Positions 19,160 to 28,556 are shown, counted from the first letter of the stretch. The stretch is DNA of 64,000 bases from Mycolicibacterium hassiacum DSM 44199 (GCF_900603025.1 NZ_LR026975.1:3782001-3846000); one strand, 5' to 3'. Numbers and translations: made by a program. Notes: generated by a model from the sequence alone, not told the origin.

Positions 19160-20722
19160 TCAGGCGATATCGGCGAGTACGGCGTTGGCGGCGTTGTATC
19201 CGGGAATGAACGTGATGCCCGGACCGCCGTGGCAGCCCGCGCTGCCCAGATACAGCCCGTCCACCGGAATCGGTTGGTCGACATAGCCTTTCGGACCCGG
19301 CCGGTTGATGCCGATTTGTTCCGGGTGGATCAGGCCGTGGCAGTAGTCGCCGCTGGGCGCGCCGAACATCGTCGCCATGTGCCGCGGGGTGAAGGTGGTG
19401 TGGCGGATGATGCGCTGCGGGAAGTCGGGAGCGATGCGGCTGATCTTCTCGATGACCCGTCGCCCCATCTCGGTCTTGAGTTGCCCGTAGCGGGTGTCGG
19501 CGTGTTCGATCGGGAACCACAGCGCGAACGCCGATGCCGCGTGCTTGCCGGGTGGGGCCAGGTCGGGGTCGTTCGCCGACGGGATCTGCAGCGCGATGGT
19601 GGGGTCGGCGGGCACGATGCCGCGCCGACAGTCCTCCCACTGCTGCTGCAGTTCCTCGGGGGTGGCGAAGATCCCGATGTTGGACTGCATCGCCGGGTCG
19701 TTGAGCAGCTCGTACGGGGCGTCGAACCGCGGCATGCCGTCGAGCGCGAAATGCATCTGCAGATAGCTGCCGCGGTGGTCGATGCGGGCGTAACGGGCGC
19801 GTATGTCGGCCGGTACGGCCTCGGGGGCCAGCAGTTCGTTGACGGTCAGGTCGGGCGCGATCGCCGACACCACCACCGGGGTGGCGACGCTCGTCCCGTC
19901 GGCGAACCGCACCCCGGTGACCTTGCCGTCGGCGGTACAGACCTCGACAACCTTGGTGCGCAAACGTAGTTCGCCGCCGTCGGTTTCGAACCTCTCGCGC
20001 AGGTGGTTGGTCAGCGCGCCGATGCCGCCGCGCAGCTTCTTGACCAGCAGGGTGTGCTCGTCGGGGACGGCGAACCCGTAGGCCAGCGCCGCCGCGGTGC
20101 CCGGGGTGGCCGGGCCGCGGTAGGTGGTGTTGACCGCCAGCAGCGACAGCATGCCGCGCAGCGCGCCGTGTTTGTCCTTGTCCGGCAGGTAACGATCGAG
20201 CACGTCGGTCACCGAGCCGAACAGCAGGTCGGTGATCGCCGATCGCTCGAGTTCGTTGGTGGCGCAGGCGTACATCTCGTCGAGCGTCCTGGGCGGCCGG
20301 CCGGCGTCGAAGCGGCCCAGCGCCCGGGTCGGGGCCTGACTCCAGGCCAGCAGCCCGGCCATGCCGGCGACGGTGTCGGCGCCGTGCACCTCGTTGAGGT
20401 GGTCCATCAGCCGGACCGGGTCGGTGTAGTAGATCAGCGGCGGGTCGCCGACGCCACGCAACGACACCGACATCACGTCGAGCTCGACGGTGGGCAACTG
20501 GTCCAGGCCGAGGTCGCGGCTGACGGTGGCCGAGGTCGGGATCTGCACCGAGCCGGCGATCTCGAACCTGAACCCGTCGAACAGCTCGACGGTGGACGCC
20601 ATACCCCCGGCGTAACGCTGGGCGTCCACGCACAGGGTGCGCAGCCCGGCGCGCTGCAGCAGCGCCGCCGCGGTCAGCCCGTTGTGGCCCGCCCCGATGA
20701 CCACCGCGTCATAGTGCGCCAT
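19160..20722 (-). CDS. CrtI/phytoene-desaturase-like FAD-dependent oxidoreductase
   Basis: A 520-residue amine-oxidase/CrtI-fold flavoprotein. The N-terminal dinucleotide motif is AVVIGAGHNGLTAAALLQRAG, followed by GGMASTVELFDGFRFEIAGS. The C-terminal FAD block is PVDGLYLGSAGCHGGPGIT then IPGYNAANAVL. It belongs to the NAD(P)/FAD-dependent oxidoreductase group related to carotenoid desaturases and isomerases; the substrate is unknown. The ATG at 20722 lies 24 bp downstream of a near-perfect palindrome, and the gene follows a tetR gene on the same strand, pointing to control by that repressor. Confidence 0.85.
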   Translation of the reverse strand: MAHYDAVVIGAGHNGLTAAALLQRAGLRTLCVDAQRYAGGMASTVELFDGFRFEIAGSVQIPTSATVSRDLGLDQLPTVELDVMSVSLRGVGDPPLIYYTDPVRLMDHLNEVHGADTVAGMAGLLAWSQAPTRALGRFDAGRPPRTLDEMYACATNELERSAITDLLFGSVTDVLDRYLPDKDKHGALRGMLSLLAVNTTYRGPATPGTAAALAYGFAVPDEHTLLVKKLRGGIGALTNHLRERFETDGGELRLRTKVVEVCTADGKVTGVRFADGTSVATPVVVSAIAPDLTVNELLAPEAVPADIRARYARIDHRGSYLQMHFALDGMPRFDAPYELLNDPAMQSNIGIFATPEELQQQWEDCRRGIVPADPTIALQIPSANDPDLAPPGKHAASAFALWFPIEHADTRYGQLKTEMGRRVIEKISRIAPDFPQRIIRHTTFTPRHMATMFGAPSGDYCHGLIHPEQIGINRPGPKGYVDQPIPVDGLYLGSAGCHGGPGITFIPGYNAANAVLADIA

Positions 20723-20746
20723 TCGTCGAAGCTGACACCCGCGATC

Positions 20747-20772
20747 AAGTTTTGTCAATATTGACGAAACTT
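20747..20772. promoter_or_regulatory. Palindromic TetR operator upstream of the FAD oxidoreductase
   Basis: A 26-bp palindrome with arms AAGTTTTGTCAAT and ATTGACGAAACTT and one mismatched pair. It overlaps the tetR stop codon and lies 24 bp before the oxidoreductase start. The same core (TTTYGTCA ... TTGACRAAA) recurs at 21388-21411 before tetR. Confidence 0.7.
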
Positions 20773-21366
20773 GGCGGGCAGCCCGTCGGAGATCAGGTCC
20801 AACGCGGCCCGGGTGAGCCGGCGCAGCTCCGGCAGCGAGCGTTCCCGGCCGAGCATCCAGGCCTCCATCGCACCGAACACCGCGGCCGCGATGCAGCGGG
20901 CGGTGACCATGATGAGCATCTCGTCGTCGGTGTCGGGTTCGGGCGGGTGCTGTTCGCGCAGATGCGCGGCGATCGCGTCGGCGAAGTCGGCCTCGACCTG
21001 GCGCATGTGGCGGGCCACCCGGCCCGGTTCGAGTTCCTTCGCCCGCAGTGCCGCGGTCTGGGCGACGGCCCAATCGTCGTACGGGCGAGCCATGATCGCC
21101 TGGTATACGGCTTCGACGATCGGTTCGCCGCGGTCGCGCCGGGCCAGCGCGGTGCGGAACCACTCGAGGCCCGCGTAATCGGCGAACAACAGGTCGTGTT
21201 TGGACGAGAAATGTCGGTAGAAGGTGCGCAGCGACACCCCGGCGTCGGCGGCGATCTGTTCGGCGGTGGTGGCCTCCACCCCTTGGGCGAGGAACCGCAC
21301 CGCCGCCGCCCGGCGCAGCGCCTCTCGGGTGCGCTCGCTGCGTGCGGTGTGGGCGGGCCGGACCAT
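20755..21366 (-). CDS. TetR-family transcriptional regulator
   Basis: 203 residues: an N-terminal TetR DNA-binding domain (SERTREALRRAAAVRFLAQG, VEATTAEQIAADAGVSLRT, FYRHFSSKHDLLFADY) and a variable helical ligand domain with REQHPPEPDTDDEMLI. The start at 21366 (MVRPAHTARSER) is preferred; an ATG 18 nt upstream is also possible. It lies between two copies of one palindrome, one before itself (and before the divergent DUF2834 gene) and one before the oxidoreductase, which suggests autorepression and control of both neighbours. Confidence 0.88.
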   Translation of the reverse strand: MVRPAHTARSERTREALRRAAAVRFLAQGVEATTAEQIAADAGVSLRTFYRHFSSKHDLLFADYAGLEWFRTALARRDRGEPIVEAVYQAIMARPYDDWAVAQTAALRAKELEPGRVARHMRQVEADFADAIAAHLREQHPPEPDTDDEMLIMVTARCIAAAVFGAMEAWMLGRERSLPELRRLTRAALDLISDGLPAKFRQY

Positions 21367-21387
21367 GCGCCGAACGTACCGCATCGA

Positions 21388-21411
21388 TGTTTCGTCATCT
21401 TTGACAAAACA
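21388..21411. promoter_or_regulatory. Second copy of the TetR operator, in the tetR/DUF2834 divergent region
   Basis: Arms TGTTTCGTCA and TTGACAAAACA form an imperfect 24-bp palindrome matching the 20747-20772 site in its core. It is 21 bp before tetR and 36 bp before the DUF2834 gene, so one protein could control both directions. Confidence 0.65.
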
Positions 21412-21447
21412 CTCTCCCGATGGGCGGCCGGCTGCGACACTGCCGAC

Positions 21448-21942
21448 ATGGTGTCCCTGGTGATCCATCTGGTCCTCGGCGCCGTCACGCTGGCGCTGAT
21501 CGTGCGGTCCAACCCGGAGATCTTCCGCCGCTACCCGACCTGGGCGCCGGTCACCGGACTCGAGGCGTTCTACCTGGTTGCCGGAGTCGCGTCGGTGGTG
21601 CTCGGGTACTGGTTCAACAACCAGTTCGTCGCCGAGTACGCCCCGCCGGGCGGGTTGCACAACTTCATCTGGGGTCCGGGCAGCTGGGCGGAGTTCATCG
21701 CGCTGGGCTACGACAACCCGGCGGCCGGCTCGGCCAGTCAGGACTACACGATCATGAGCCTGCTGCTGTTCCCGGCGTGGCTGCTGGTCGACGGGTCCCG
21801 GCGCGGCATCCGGCACGCCTGGCTGTATCTGGGGTTCATCCTGTTCGCCAGCTCGGCGTTCGCCTGGGCGTTCTACCTCGCCACCATCGAGCGTCATCAT
21901 CGGCATCGGCAACTCGCCTCGACGGCACAATCCGCGGCCTGA
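21448..21942 (+). CDS. DUF2834-like small membrane protein
   Basis: 164 residues with four hydrophobic segments: LVIHLVLGAVTLALIV at the start, the region around YLVAGVASVVLGYW, SLLLFPAWLLVDG, and LGFILFASSAFAWAFYLAT. The N-terminal ATG 21448 places a membrane helix first. The SLLLFPAWLL-type helix and a C-terminal His-rich ERHHRHRQ tail are visible. DUF2834 is my best family guess; function is unknown. It is divergent from tetR and shares its operator, so it probably belongs to the same small regulon as the FAD oxidoreductase. Confidence 0.7.
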   Translation: MVSLVIHLVLGAVTLALIVRSNPEIFRRYPTWAPVTGLEAFYLVAGVASVVLGYWFNNQFVAEYAPPGGLHNFIWGPGSWAEFIALGYDNPAAGSASQDYTIMSLLLFPAWLLVDGSRRGIRHAWLYLGFILFASSAFAWAFYLATIERHHRHRQLASTAQSAA

Positions 21943-21958
21943 GCCGCCCGCGCGGGCC

Positions 21959-21970
21959 TACAGTGCATCC
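21959..21970 (+). promoter_or_regulatory. Leaderless promoter -10 for the ester-cyclase-like gene
   Basis: TACAGT at 21959-21964 stands 6 nt before the ATG at 21971, with no ribosome site. This fits a leaderless start for the downstream two-gene unit. Confidence 0.45.
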
Positions 21971-22441
21971 ATGGGCCCGGCTGACCCGCGTGACGAGCTG
22001 AATCGGCGCCGCCTGGCGGTGGTGCGCGAACACATGGACACTGAGGTCCGCCACGAGTTCGACCGCACGCTGGCCACGTTCAAGCCCGGCCGCTCGCGCT
22101 ACGAGATCATGGCCACCGGCCAGGTGTTCGACGGCGACGACGAGGTGATGGGCTATTACCGCACCACCCGCACCGCGTTTCCCGACCAGCGGCACGACAA
22201 CGCCCACTTCCACGTCGCCGAGGACACGGTGATCGTCGAATTCGACCTGCTGGGAACGAATCTCGGCGAGTTCTACGGTCTGCCGCCGACCGGCAGATCG
22301 TTTCGGGTGCCGGTCATCGCGGTGTTCTTCTTCGAGGGCGATCGCATCGTCAACGAGCGCATCTACTTCGACGCGGCCAGCCTGGTGGTCCAGATCGGGC
22401 GCGGCGAACTGCTGAGCCTGATCGGAACAGGAGAGTTGTGA
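21971..22441 (+). CDS. SnoaL-like/ester-cyclase (NTF2-fold) protein
   Basis: A 156-residue NTF2-fold protein of the ester-cyclase/SnoaL group: [76 protein letters not shown]. The PPTGRSF loop and the late INERIYFD-type strand are typical of SnoaL-like proteins. Its GTGA overlap with the metallo-hydrolase gene means the two are co-translated and probably act on the same small molecule. Substrate unknown. Confidence 0.8.
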   Translation: MGPADPRDELNRRRLAVVREHMDTEVRHEFDRTLATFKPGRSRYEIMATGQVFDGDDEVMGYYRTTRTAFPDQRHDNAHFHVAEDTVIVEFDLLGTNLGEFYGLPPTGRSFRVPVIAVFFFEGDRIVNERIYFDAASLVVQIGRGELLSLIGTGEL

Positions 22442-23216
22442 AGGTTCATCACCTCAACTGCGGCACCATGAACCCGGTCGGCGCACAGCCGGTGGTGTGT
22501 CACGTGCTGCTGGTCGAAACCGACAACGGGCTGGTGCTGGTCGACACCGGCCACGGTCTGCTCGACTGCGCGGACCCGCGCCGCGTCGGCCCGGCCCGCG
22601 TGCTGTTCCGGCCGGTGCTCGATCCCGAGGAGACCGCCGCACGCCAGGTGGAACGGCTGGGTTTCCGCCGCGACGACGTCCGCCACATCGTGCTCACCCA
22701 TTTCGACATGGACCACATCGGCGGGCTGGCCGACTTCCCCGACGCGGCCGTGCACGTCACCGCCGCCGAGGTGGACGGGGCGGTGCGCCACCCGTCGTGG
22801 CGGGAGCGCATCCGCTACCGGCCCGCGCAGTGGGCGCACGGGCCCAAACTCGTCGAGCACGCCCCCGACGGCGAGAGGTGGCGCGGGTTCGCCGCCGCCA
22901 GGGAACTCACCGAGATCGCCGACGGGGTCGTGCTGATCTCCCTGCCCGGGCACACCCGAGGGCACGCCTGCATCGCCGTCGACGCCGGCCACCGCTGGGT
23001 TCTGCACTGCGGCGACGCGTTCTACCACCACGGCACCCTCGACGGCGCGCCGGTGCCCCGCCCGGTGCGGATGATCGAACCACTGCTGGCCTACGACCGC
23101 AGCCGGCTGGCCACCAACCACGCCCGGCTCATCGAGCTCTACCAGCGCGGCGAACCCGACCTGCTCATCGTCTGCGCCCACGACCCGACACTGCTCGACC
23201 GCGCCCGCAAGACCGC

Positions 23217-23220
<4 letters not shown>
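22438..23220 (+). CDS. Metallo-beta-lactamase-fold hydrolase (lactonase-like)
   Basis: A 260-residue MBL-fold protein resembling N-acyl-homoserine-lactonase-type hydrolases. The metal motif reads HFDMDH inside [13 protein letters not shown], a variant of HxHxDH with Asp in the second position. Further ligands are in [14 protein letters not shown] and HCGDAFYHH. The GTG start overlaps the previous stop by two bases. It probably hydrolyses a lactone or ester; quenching of acyl-homoserine lactones is only one possibility. Its 3' end overlaps the convergent SDR gene by 4 bp. Confidence 0.82.
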
Positions 23221-24056
<836 letters not shown>

Positions 24057-24342
24057 ATCGCTCCCTGGGTCGTCGGCATCGCATCTGCCACCGGGCCGTC
24101 CACTTTGGCGCATGAAAGCACCGGTCGCCACGGTACGTGGCAGTACCGGTTGCGGCAAGTGGCGCATTCCGCAGGGATGTTCATGCCGATGCCGCCGGCT
24201 CTCGGACGACAACCGGACCGATCCGGCGCGACCCGTCGTCGCGACGATCGTGTCCCGAATGTGCCGGCGCCGCCCGGCCGGGCGAAAAGACGATCCCCGG
24301 CGCTGATGCACCGGGGATCGAAACCGGTTGCAGCCCAGGAGG

Positions 24343-25689
24343 TCAGGCCGCCGAGTCGGTCGACTCGCTTCCGCCGTCCGGCCCGGCGGTCGTGGCCGTG
24401 GATGTTGCGGACGAAGCCGGGCCGTCACCGCCGGGCGTGGAGCCGGTTTCACCGATCGGCGTCGGCTTGTCCGCCCCGGCCGGCTCGGCGGTCTTGCCGC
24501 GCTTGCCCGGTACGAACTTGTTGCCGAGCTTGAGGTTCTCCACGCCTTTGCGCACCGGGTGCTTCAATGCTGCGCCCGGTTTTCTGGTCGGTGCCGGTCT
24601 GGTCTGATCTGTCTGCCTGGCACCGGCTTGCGAGGGTGTTGACTCGCCAACCGCCGCGACGGGACCTTCCGCGGCCTGCGACGTGGCGATCGGGAACGAA
24701 CCCGGGCCCCGCCCGGCACTCTCGAGGGACCCTCTCCCCGACGCCACAGCGGTCTCGGGAGCTTCCGCGGCCAACGCGTTGGCGTTCGCCTCCCCCGAAT
24801 CGAACGGAGGTGGCGCGATCGGCGGCGGCAACGTCCGGTCCAGCGTTGTGTTGATCACGTTGAAGATCGCCGCCCGCACCGCGGTGCCGAACTCACCGAC
24901 CGGCGCCGGAGCGACGACCAACGGCTCGGTGACATCGGTGACCACCATACCGACGAGACCGTTCACGCCCACCGCTGTGTGGACGAGATTGCTGACCAAT
25001 CCGGGGATATCGGCCGGATTGGTCAGGGCCGCCTCAACCGTCGCCGACACCAGAGCGGGCAGCCAGCCGAGGTAATAGACGACTTTCGAAGGCACCCGCA
25101 CCGGTATGAGGGCCGCCGCCTTGATCGCTTCGACCGTCCGGCCCGCGGCGGTGTTCGACGTGAAGCCGTAGAGGGCGAGTTCCGCGGGAACGGGGTCCGG
25201 GAGCGATGCGGCAAGGGCATCTCCGAAGGCATTGGCCCACTCGTCGATGCCCTCGGCCAGCGCCGGCCCGATCACCGGCAGCTGGACGATGAGCTCGAGC
25301 AGCGCATCCTTCTCCATATAGGCATAGGTGAGCAGTTCAGTGTGATCGGACGGGTTCGCCGCCATCTGGATGAGATGGCTGATCAGGCTGGGTGTCAGCT
25401 GAGGGTTCTGCAAACCGACCAGCGCCGCGGCAAGCGCGTCGACCGGCAGCGCGAAGGGAAGGCCAGCGGGTGTCGACACCACCCGCACGGCGAGGTCGAT
25501 GTTCTTCCCGAGCTCGAACAGCGCGTCGGTGACGGCCGATGCGGGCATCACATCGGCGCTGACCACCGATCGCCGATAAGCCTCGGACGCGTCACCGGGA
25601 ACGAGGGCGGGCACCCCGGCGGTGGCCACCCCGGCAGCGACCGCCATCGCAGCCAGCTTGGTCGGTATCCGGCGGGTGTGTGCGTGCAT
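24343..25689 (-). CDS. Secreted GjpA-like outer-membrane porin-type protein
   Basis: 448 residues starting MHAHTRRIPTKLAAMAVAAG, an export signal, followed by a helical, Ala/Leu-rich domain to about residue 290 (VTDALFELGKNIDLAVRVVS, LPFALPVDALAAALVGLQNP, VYYLGWLPALVSATVEAA). The last 150 residues are disordered and rich in Pro, Ser, Gly and Lys (LKHPVRKGVENLKLGNKFVP). This layout matches mycobacterial proteins annotated as GjpA-type outer-membrane porins. Pore activity is not visible from sequence. The gene stands alone, with gaps on both sides. Confidence 0.65.
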   Translation of the reverse strand: MHAHTRRIPTKLAAMAVAAGVATAGVPALVPGDASEAYRRSVVSADVMPASAVTDALFELGKNIDLAVRVVSTPAGLPFALPVDALAAALVGLQNPQLTPSLISHLIQMAANPSDHTELLTYAYMEKDALLELIVQLPVIGPALAEGIDEWANAFGDALAASLPDPVPAELALYGFTSNTAAGRTVEAIKAAALIPVRVPSKVVYYLGWLPALVSATVEAALTNPADIPGLVSNLVHTAVGVNGLVGMVVTDVTEPLVVAPAPVGEFGTAVRAAIFNVINTTLDRTLPPPIAPPPFDSGEANANALAAEAPETAVASGRGSLESAGRGPGSFPIATSQAAEGPVAAVGESTPSQAGARQTDQTRPAPTRKPGAALKHPVRKGVENLKLGNKFVPGKRGKTAEPAGADKPTPIGETGSTPGGDGPASSATSTATTAGPDGGSESTDSAA

Positions 25690-26177
25690 AGTCTCCCCTC
25701 TCCGAGGACTGCGTTGGTCGACAGTCGGCGCTACCCGGTCGGGGAATGGTGCCGAGCTACCACGCGCAGGCGGCCAGTCGCATCGCCGGCGACACCCGTT
25801 CGCTCCGAGAGCAGCGGCGAGCCGATGGCGGCGTTAGAACCCGAGCTCGCCCCGCCGCTGTCCGGCGAACCCCTACAATCAGCCAGGCTGACGAGGTGAT
25901 CATGATCACATCGCTTCGGCGCTGGGTGCGCGGCGCCGGTTGGTCCAGTGTGTGTGGCTTCGGTGAGAGCGAGCTCAGGCGGAATCGTCACCCCGAGTCG
26001 GCATCGCCAAGCTTTCGGCTCGGCCACGTCAGAGGGATTTGTTCTGCGGCCGGTCGAACGGTTCCAACGCCCATCATCGGCGTCGGATACCACGGAGAGG
26101 ATCCGGAAGCAGGAGAGACCGACAACGCGTCGACCGGATGATCCGGGGGGTCGGGATCTTGAACCGTCGCGCGGTCC
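25690..26177. other. 488-bp stretch with no supportable gene
   Basis: It lies between the start of the GjpA-like gene and the 3' end of the tRNA-Phe gene. It must hold the GjpA-like promoter and the terminator of the Glu-Asp-Phe tRNA unit, but I see no clear hexamers for the former and no strong hairpin for the latter. A TACAAT on the plus strand at about 25873 precedes an ATG at 25901 whose reading frame (starting MITSLRRWVRG) runs on with poor codon pattern. I do not call it. Confidence 0.6.
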
Positions 26178-26180
26178 TGG

Positions 26181-26254
26181 TGGCCAGGGCCGGGATCGAA
26201 CCGGCGACCTTCCGCTTTTCAGGCGGACGCTCGTACCAACTGAGCTACCTGGCC
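26181..26254 (-). tRNA. tRNA-Phe (GAA)
   Basis: The reverse strand folds as a cloverleaf. Acceptor GGCCAGG pairs with CCTGGCC, and the anticodon loop CTGAAAA (anticodon GAA) is closed by CCGC/GCGG. The T arm is GCCGGTTCGATCCCGGC. The 3' CCA is encoded, at 26178-26180. Third and last gene of the Glu-Asp-Phe tRNA unit. Confidence 0.97.
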
Positions 26255-26297
26255 GGCGGCACCGGTCCACTACAGCCCAAATGCCTCGCCGAGATGG

Positions 26298-26371
26298 CGA
26301 CCCTGACGGGACTTGAACCCGCGACCTCCGCCGTGACAGGGCGGCGCGCTAACCAACTGCGCCACAGGGCC
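26298..26371 (-). tRNA. tRNA-Asp (GTC)
   Basis: Reverse-strand cloverleaf with acceptor GGCCCTG/CAGGGTC (one G-U pair), anticodon GTC in the loop CTGTCAC, and T arm GCGGGTTCAAGTCCCGT. The encoded CCA is at 26295-26297. It lies 43 bp before tRNA-Phe and after tRNA-Glu on the same strand. Confidence 0.97.
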
Positions 26372-26410
26372 ATGTTCTGTTGTCTGCGACCCCATCTTAG
26401 GCGTCGCGCG

Positions 26411-26483
26411 TACCCCCTACGGGATTCGAACCCGCGTTACCGCCTTGAAAGGGCGGCGTCCTAGGCCTCTAGACGAAGGGGGC
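26411..26483 (-). tRNA. tRNA-Glu (TTC)
   Basis: Reverse-strand cloverleaf with acceptor GCCCCCT/AGGGGGT, anticodon TTC in loop CTTTCAA, and T arm GCGGGTTCGAATCCCGT. No CCA is encoded, unlike the Asp and Phe genes beside it. First gene of the three-tRNA unit. Confidence 0.97.
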
Positions 26484-26535
26484 CCGTGCCGAATCTCTCC
26501 GGGGTACTCGCAACGTTTCCGTTGGGAGCCTCGAT

Positions 26536-26565
26536 AGCTTAGGGTACCGGACCCCAAAACCTCAA
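26536..26565 (-). promoter_or_regulatory. Promoter of the Glu-Asp-Phe tRNA unit
   Basis: On the minus strand, TTGAGG (26565-26560) and TAAGCT (26541-26536) are separated by 18 bp, and the -10 is 53 bp before the tRNA-Glu 5' end. The spacing and hexamers suit a sigma-A promoter. Confidence 0.5.
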
Positions 26566-26614
26566 ACTGACCACCCCTGGCATACCGGAATGTGCAAGCT
26601 ATCCTGTTGATCGC

Positions 26615-26687
26615 GCCCCTATAGCTCAGTTGGTAGAGCTGCTGACTTTTAATCAGTAGGTCCTAGGTTCGAGTCCTAGTGGGGGCA
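26615..26687 (+). tRNA. tRNA-Lys (TTT)
   Basis: Plus-strand cloverleaf with acceptor GCCCCTA/TGGGGGC, D arm GCTCAGTTGGTAGAGC, anticodon loop CTTTTAA (TTT) and T arm CTAGGTTCGAGTCCTAG. No CCA is encoded. A TATCCT -10 lies at 26600-26605. It is divergent from the other three tRNA genes. Confidence 0.97.
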
Positions 26688-26760
26688 CGACAGCACCGGC
26701 CCACCGGGCCGGCCGGGTACGAGTTCTGTCCGGTACCGAGGCGCGGACAACCCGCCCGAC

Positions 26761-26784
26761 GCACCGGCCGGGCAGGGCCGGTGC
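26761..26784. terminator. Hairpin between tRNA-Lys and the convergent oxygenase gene
   Basis: GCACCGGCC and GGCCGGTGC form an exact 9-bp stem with a 6-nt loop. It is followed by a second GC-rich fold but no T-run. Its place between convergent transcripts suits a bidirectional terminator of the kind seen in mycobacteria. Confidence 0.45.
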
Positions 26785-26853
26785 CCTGCGGGCAGCCGGG
26801 GACAGCCCCGGGCCCACATCCGTTGGCGGTCAGGGCTTTCGGGCCGAATGTGC

Positions 26854-27876
26854 TCAGACGGCCGGGCAGTAGTGACGTCCGTCACCGCGATGTTCGACCG
26901 GCGGCAGGTTGCGCGCCGGCGTGTGCACCAGCGGGGCGTCCGCGGGCAGCCGCCCGGTGGCCCGGTCCACCGCCGAGCGCTTGCGCGGGTGCATCAGCCA
27001 CCGTTCCGGCACCACCCGGCCGGCCAGTTCGACTAGGTTGCAGAACCGCCGGTGCAGCCACGCCTGGCGCCGCGACCAGCTGTAGCCCATCAGCTCGCGT
27101 ATCGGCGGGTCGTAGAAGCCCACGGTGACGAACGTCAGAAATCGTTGCATCACTTTGAGATTCAGTCGCCACAGCCAGTCCGGCACCCATTCCAGCGACG
27201 GGTGTTTGGGCATCGTGGACAGATTGAGGACCTCCCGGGCCGCCCAGTTGTTCTCCAGCACGTTGCGGCACATGTGGTCCCAGTACTCCTCGAAGTCCTC
27301 CCAGGACTTGGGCACCGGGCGCATGCTCAGCCCGTACAACCGGTACCACTGCACGTGCTCGTCGAACAGCCGCCGGCGTTGCTCGTCGGTCAGGCCGCCG
27401 CTGAAATGTTCGGCGGCCAACAACACGGACTTGAAGAACGTGGCGTGCGCCCAATAGAAGACGTCGGGATTGAGCGCGCTGTAGCGCCGCCCCTTCTCGT
27501 CGACGCCCTTGATGCCGATGTGGTAGTCGCGCACCTCGGCGGCGGTCTGCGGCGCCCGATCCCCGTCGAACACCACACCGCCGATCGGGTAGATCGAGCG
27601 CAGTAACCGCGGGATACGCTCGGTGAAGAAGATCGAGTGGTCCTTGACCGCCGCGCCGAGCTGCGGATGCATGTTCTGCATCGAACCGGCCCACGGACCG
27701 TGCAGCAGGCCGGTCCACAGACCGAAGTACTTCCAGGTCAGCGAGTCCGGTCCGAGGGGTTCCGGCAGGTCGGTGTACCCGCCCGCCGAAACCGGACATC
27801 CGGCGGCGACCGCGCCACCGTTGCTGGTCCCCGGGCATGACCGGGTCGTATCTTGAGTCACTGGTGAATTTCCCAT
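26854..27876 (-). CDS. MpaB-like oxygenase (DUF2236 family)
   Basis: 340 residues of the oxygenase MpaB/DUF2236 family, a heme-binding latex-clearing-protein relative common in mycobacteria. Blocks: GPDSLTWKYFGLWTGLLHGP, MQNMHPQLGAAVKDHSIF, RLLRSIYPIGGVVFDG, the RDYHIGIKGVDEKGRRYSAL helix with a candidate His ligand, FYWAHATFFKSVLLAAE and VQWYRLYGLSMRPVP. The ATG at 27876 is preferred because the next one upstream (27945) would overlap the divergent tetR start. Substrate unknown. The 54-bp divergent gap holds a palindrome. Confidence 0.85.
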   Translation of the reverse strand: MGNSPVTQDTTRSCPGTSNGGAVAAGCPVSAGGYTDLPEPLGPDSLTWKYFGLWTGLLHGPWAGSMQNMHPQLGAAVKDHSIFFTERIPRLLRSIYPIGGVVFDGDRAPQTAAEVRDYHIGIKGVDEKGRRYSALNPDVFYWAHATFFKSVLLAAEHFSGGLTDEQRRRLFDEHVQWYRLYGLSMRPVPKSWEDFEEYWDHMCRNVLENNWAAREVLNLSTMPKHPSLEWVPDWLWRLNLKVMQRFLTFVTVGFYDPPIRELMGYSWSRRQAWLHRRFCNLVELAGRVVPERWLMHPRKRSAVDRATGRLPADAPLVHTPARNLPPVEHRGDGRHYCPAV

Positions 27877-27905
27877 CGGACCGGACGTATTCTGACTACG
27901 TGCGT

Positions 27906-27919
27906 TGTCACCGGTGATA
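27906..27919. promoter_or_regulatory. Palindrome between the oxygenase and tetR genes
   Basis: TGTCACCGGTGATA contains the exact 10-bp palindrome TCACCGGTGA. It overlaps the likely GATACT -10 of tetR (27915-27920) and lies 30 bp before the oxygenase start, so the TetR protein probably binds here. Confidence 0.5.
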
Positions 27920-27930
27920 CTAGGAGTGAT

Positions 27931-28515
27931 GTGACTCTCGGTCAAAGACGGGGCCGCTGGTCCGGTGTTCCACTGCAGGATCGGCAGGCGTTGCGCCGCA
28001 GCGAGCTCATCGCAGCGGGCGCCGCCCTGCTGGGCGGCCCGGACGGGCCCGCGCTCACCGTGCGCGCGGTGTGCAAGGCGGCGGGGCTGACCGAACGCTA
28101 CTTCTACGAAAGCTTCGCCGACCGCGACGAATTCGTGCGCGCGGTCTACGACGATGTGTGCGCTCGGGCGATGGCCACGCTGTCGTCGGCCACCACCGCG
28201 CGCGACGCCGTCGAGCGGTTCGTCAAGTTGATGGTCGACGATCCGACGCTGGGCCGGGTCTTGTTGCTCGCACCCGCGGTGGAACCGGTGCTCACCCGGT
28301 CCGGAGCGGACTGGATGCCCAGCTTCATCGAGCTGCTGCAGCGCAAGCTGACGCGCATCACCGAACCCGCCATGCAGGCGATGGTGGCCACCGGTCTGAT
28401 CGGTGCGCTGACCGCGTTGTTCACCGCCTACCTCGACGGGCGCCTCAACGTCGGGCGCGAACAGTTCATCGACTACTGCGTCGACCTACTGCTCAACCGA
28501 GTGTCGAGCTACTAG
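27931..28515 (+). CDS. TetR-family transcriptional regulator
   Basis: 194 residues with an N-terminal TetR helix-turn-helix (DRQALRRSELIAAGAALLGG, LTVRAVCKAAGLTERYFYES, FADRDEFVRAVYDDV) and a helical C-terminal domain. A TAGGAG ribosome site lies 4 nt before the GTG at 27931. It is divergent from the MpaB-like oxygenase gene over a 54-bp gap with a palindrome, the usual layout of a TetR repressor and its target. Confidence 0.88.
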   Translation: MTLGQRRGRWSGVPLQDRQALRRSELIAAGAALLGGPDGPALTVRAVCKAAGLTERYFYESFADRDEFVRAVYDDVCARAMATLSSATTARDAVERFVKLMVDDPTLGRVLLLAPAVEPVLTRSGADWMPSFIELLQRKLTRITEPAMQAMVATGLIGALTALFTAYLDGRLNVGREQFIDYCVDLLLNRVSSY

Positions 28516-28556
28516 ATCCCCGAAAACGACGAGCGAAGAGCCGCAAAAACCCCGGA

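Noticed and set aside
24129..24148. Short inverted repeats (CCACG/CGTGG and GGTAC/GTACC) upstream of the SDR gene
   Set aside because: Arms of only 5 bp overlap each other, and the region is GC-rich. No regulator is encoded nearby.
25731..26270. A 179-codon minus-strand frame running through tRNA-Phe into the 25690-26177 gap
   Set aside because: It starts inside a tRNA region, has no family motifs and is rich in Arg and Ser in the manner of random high-GC translation.
27877..27945. Longer MpaB-like start at ATG 27945
   Set aside because: It would overlap the divergent tetR start and palindrome, and the extra residues are low-complexity. The ATG at 27876 is more plausible.
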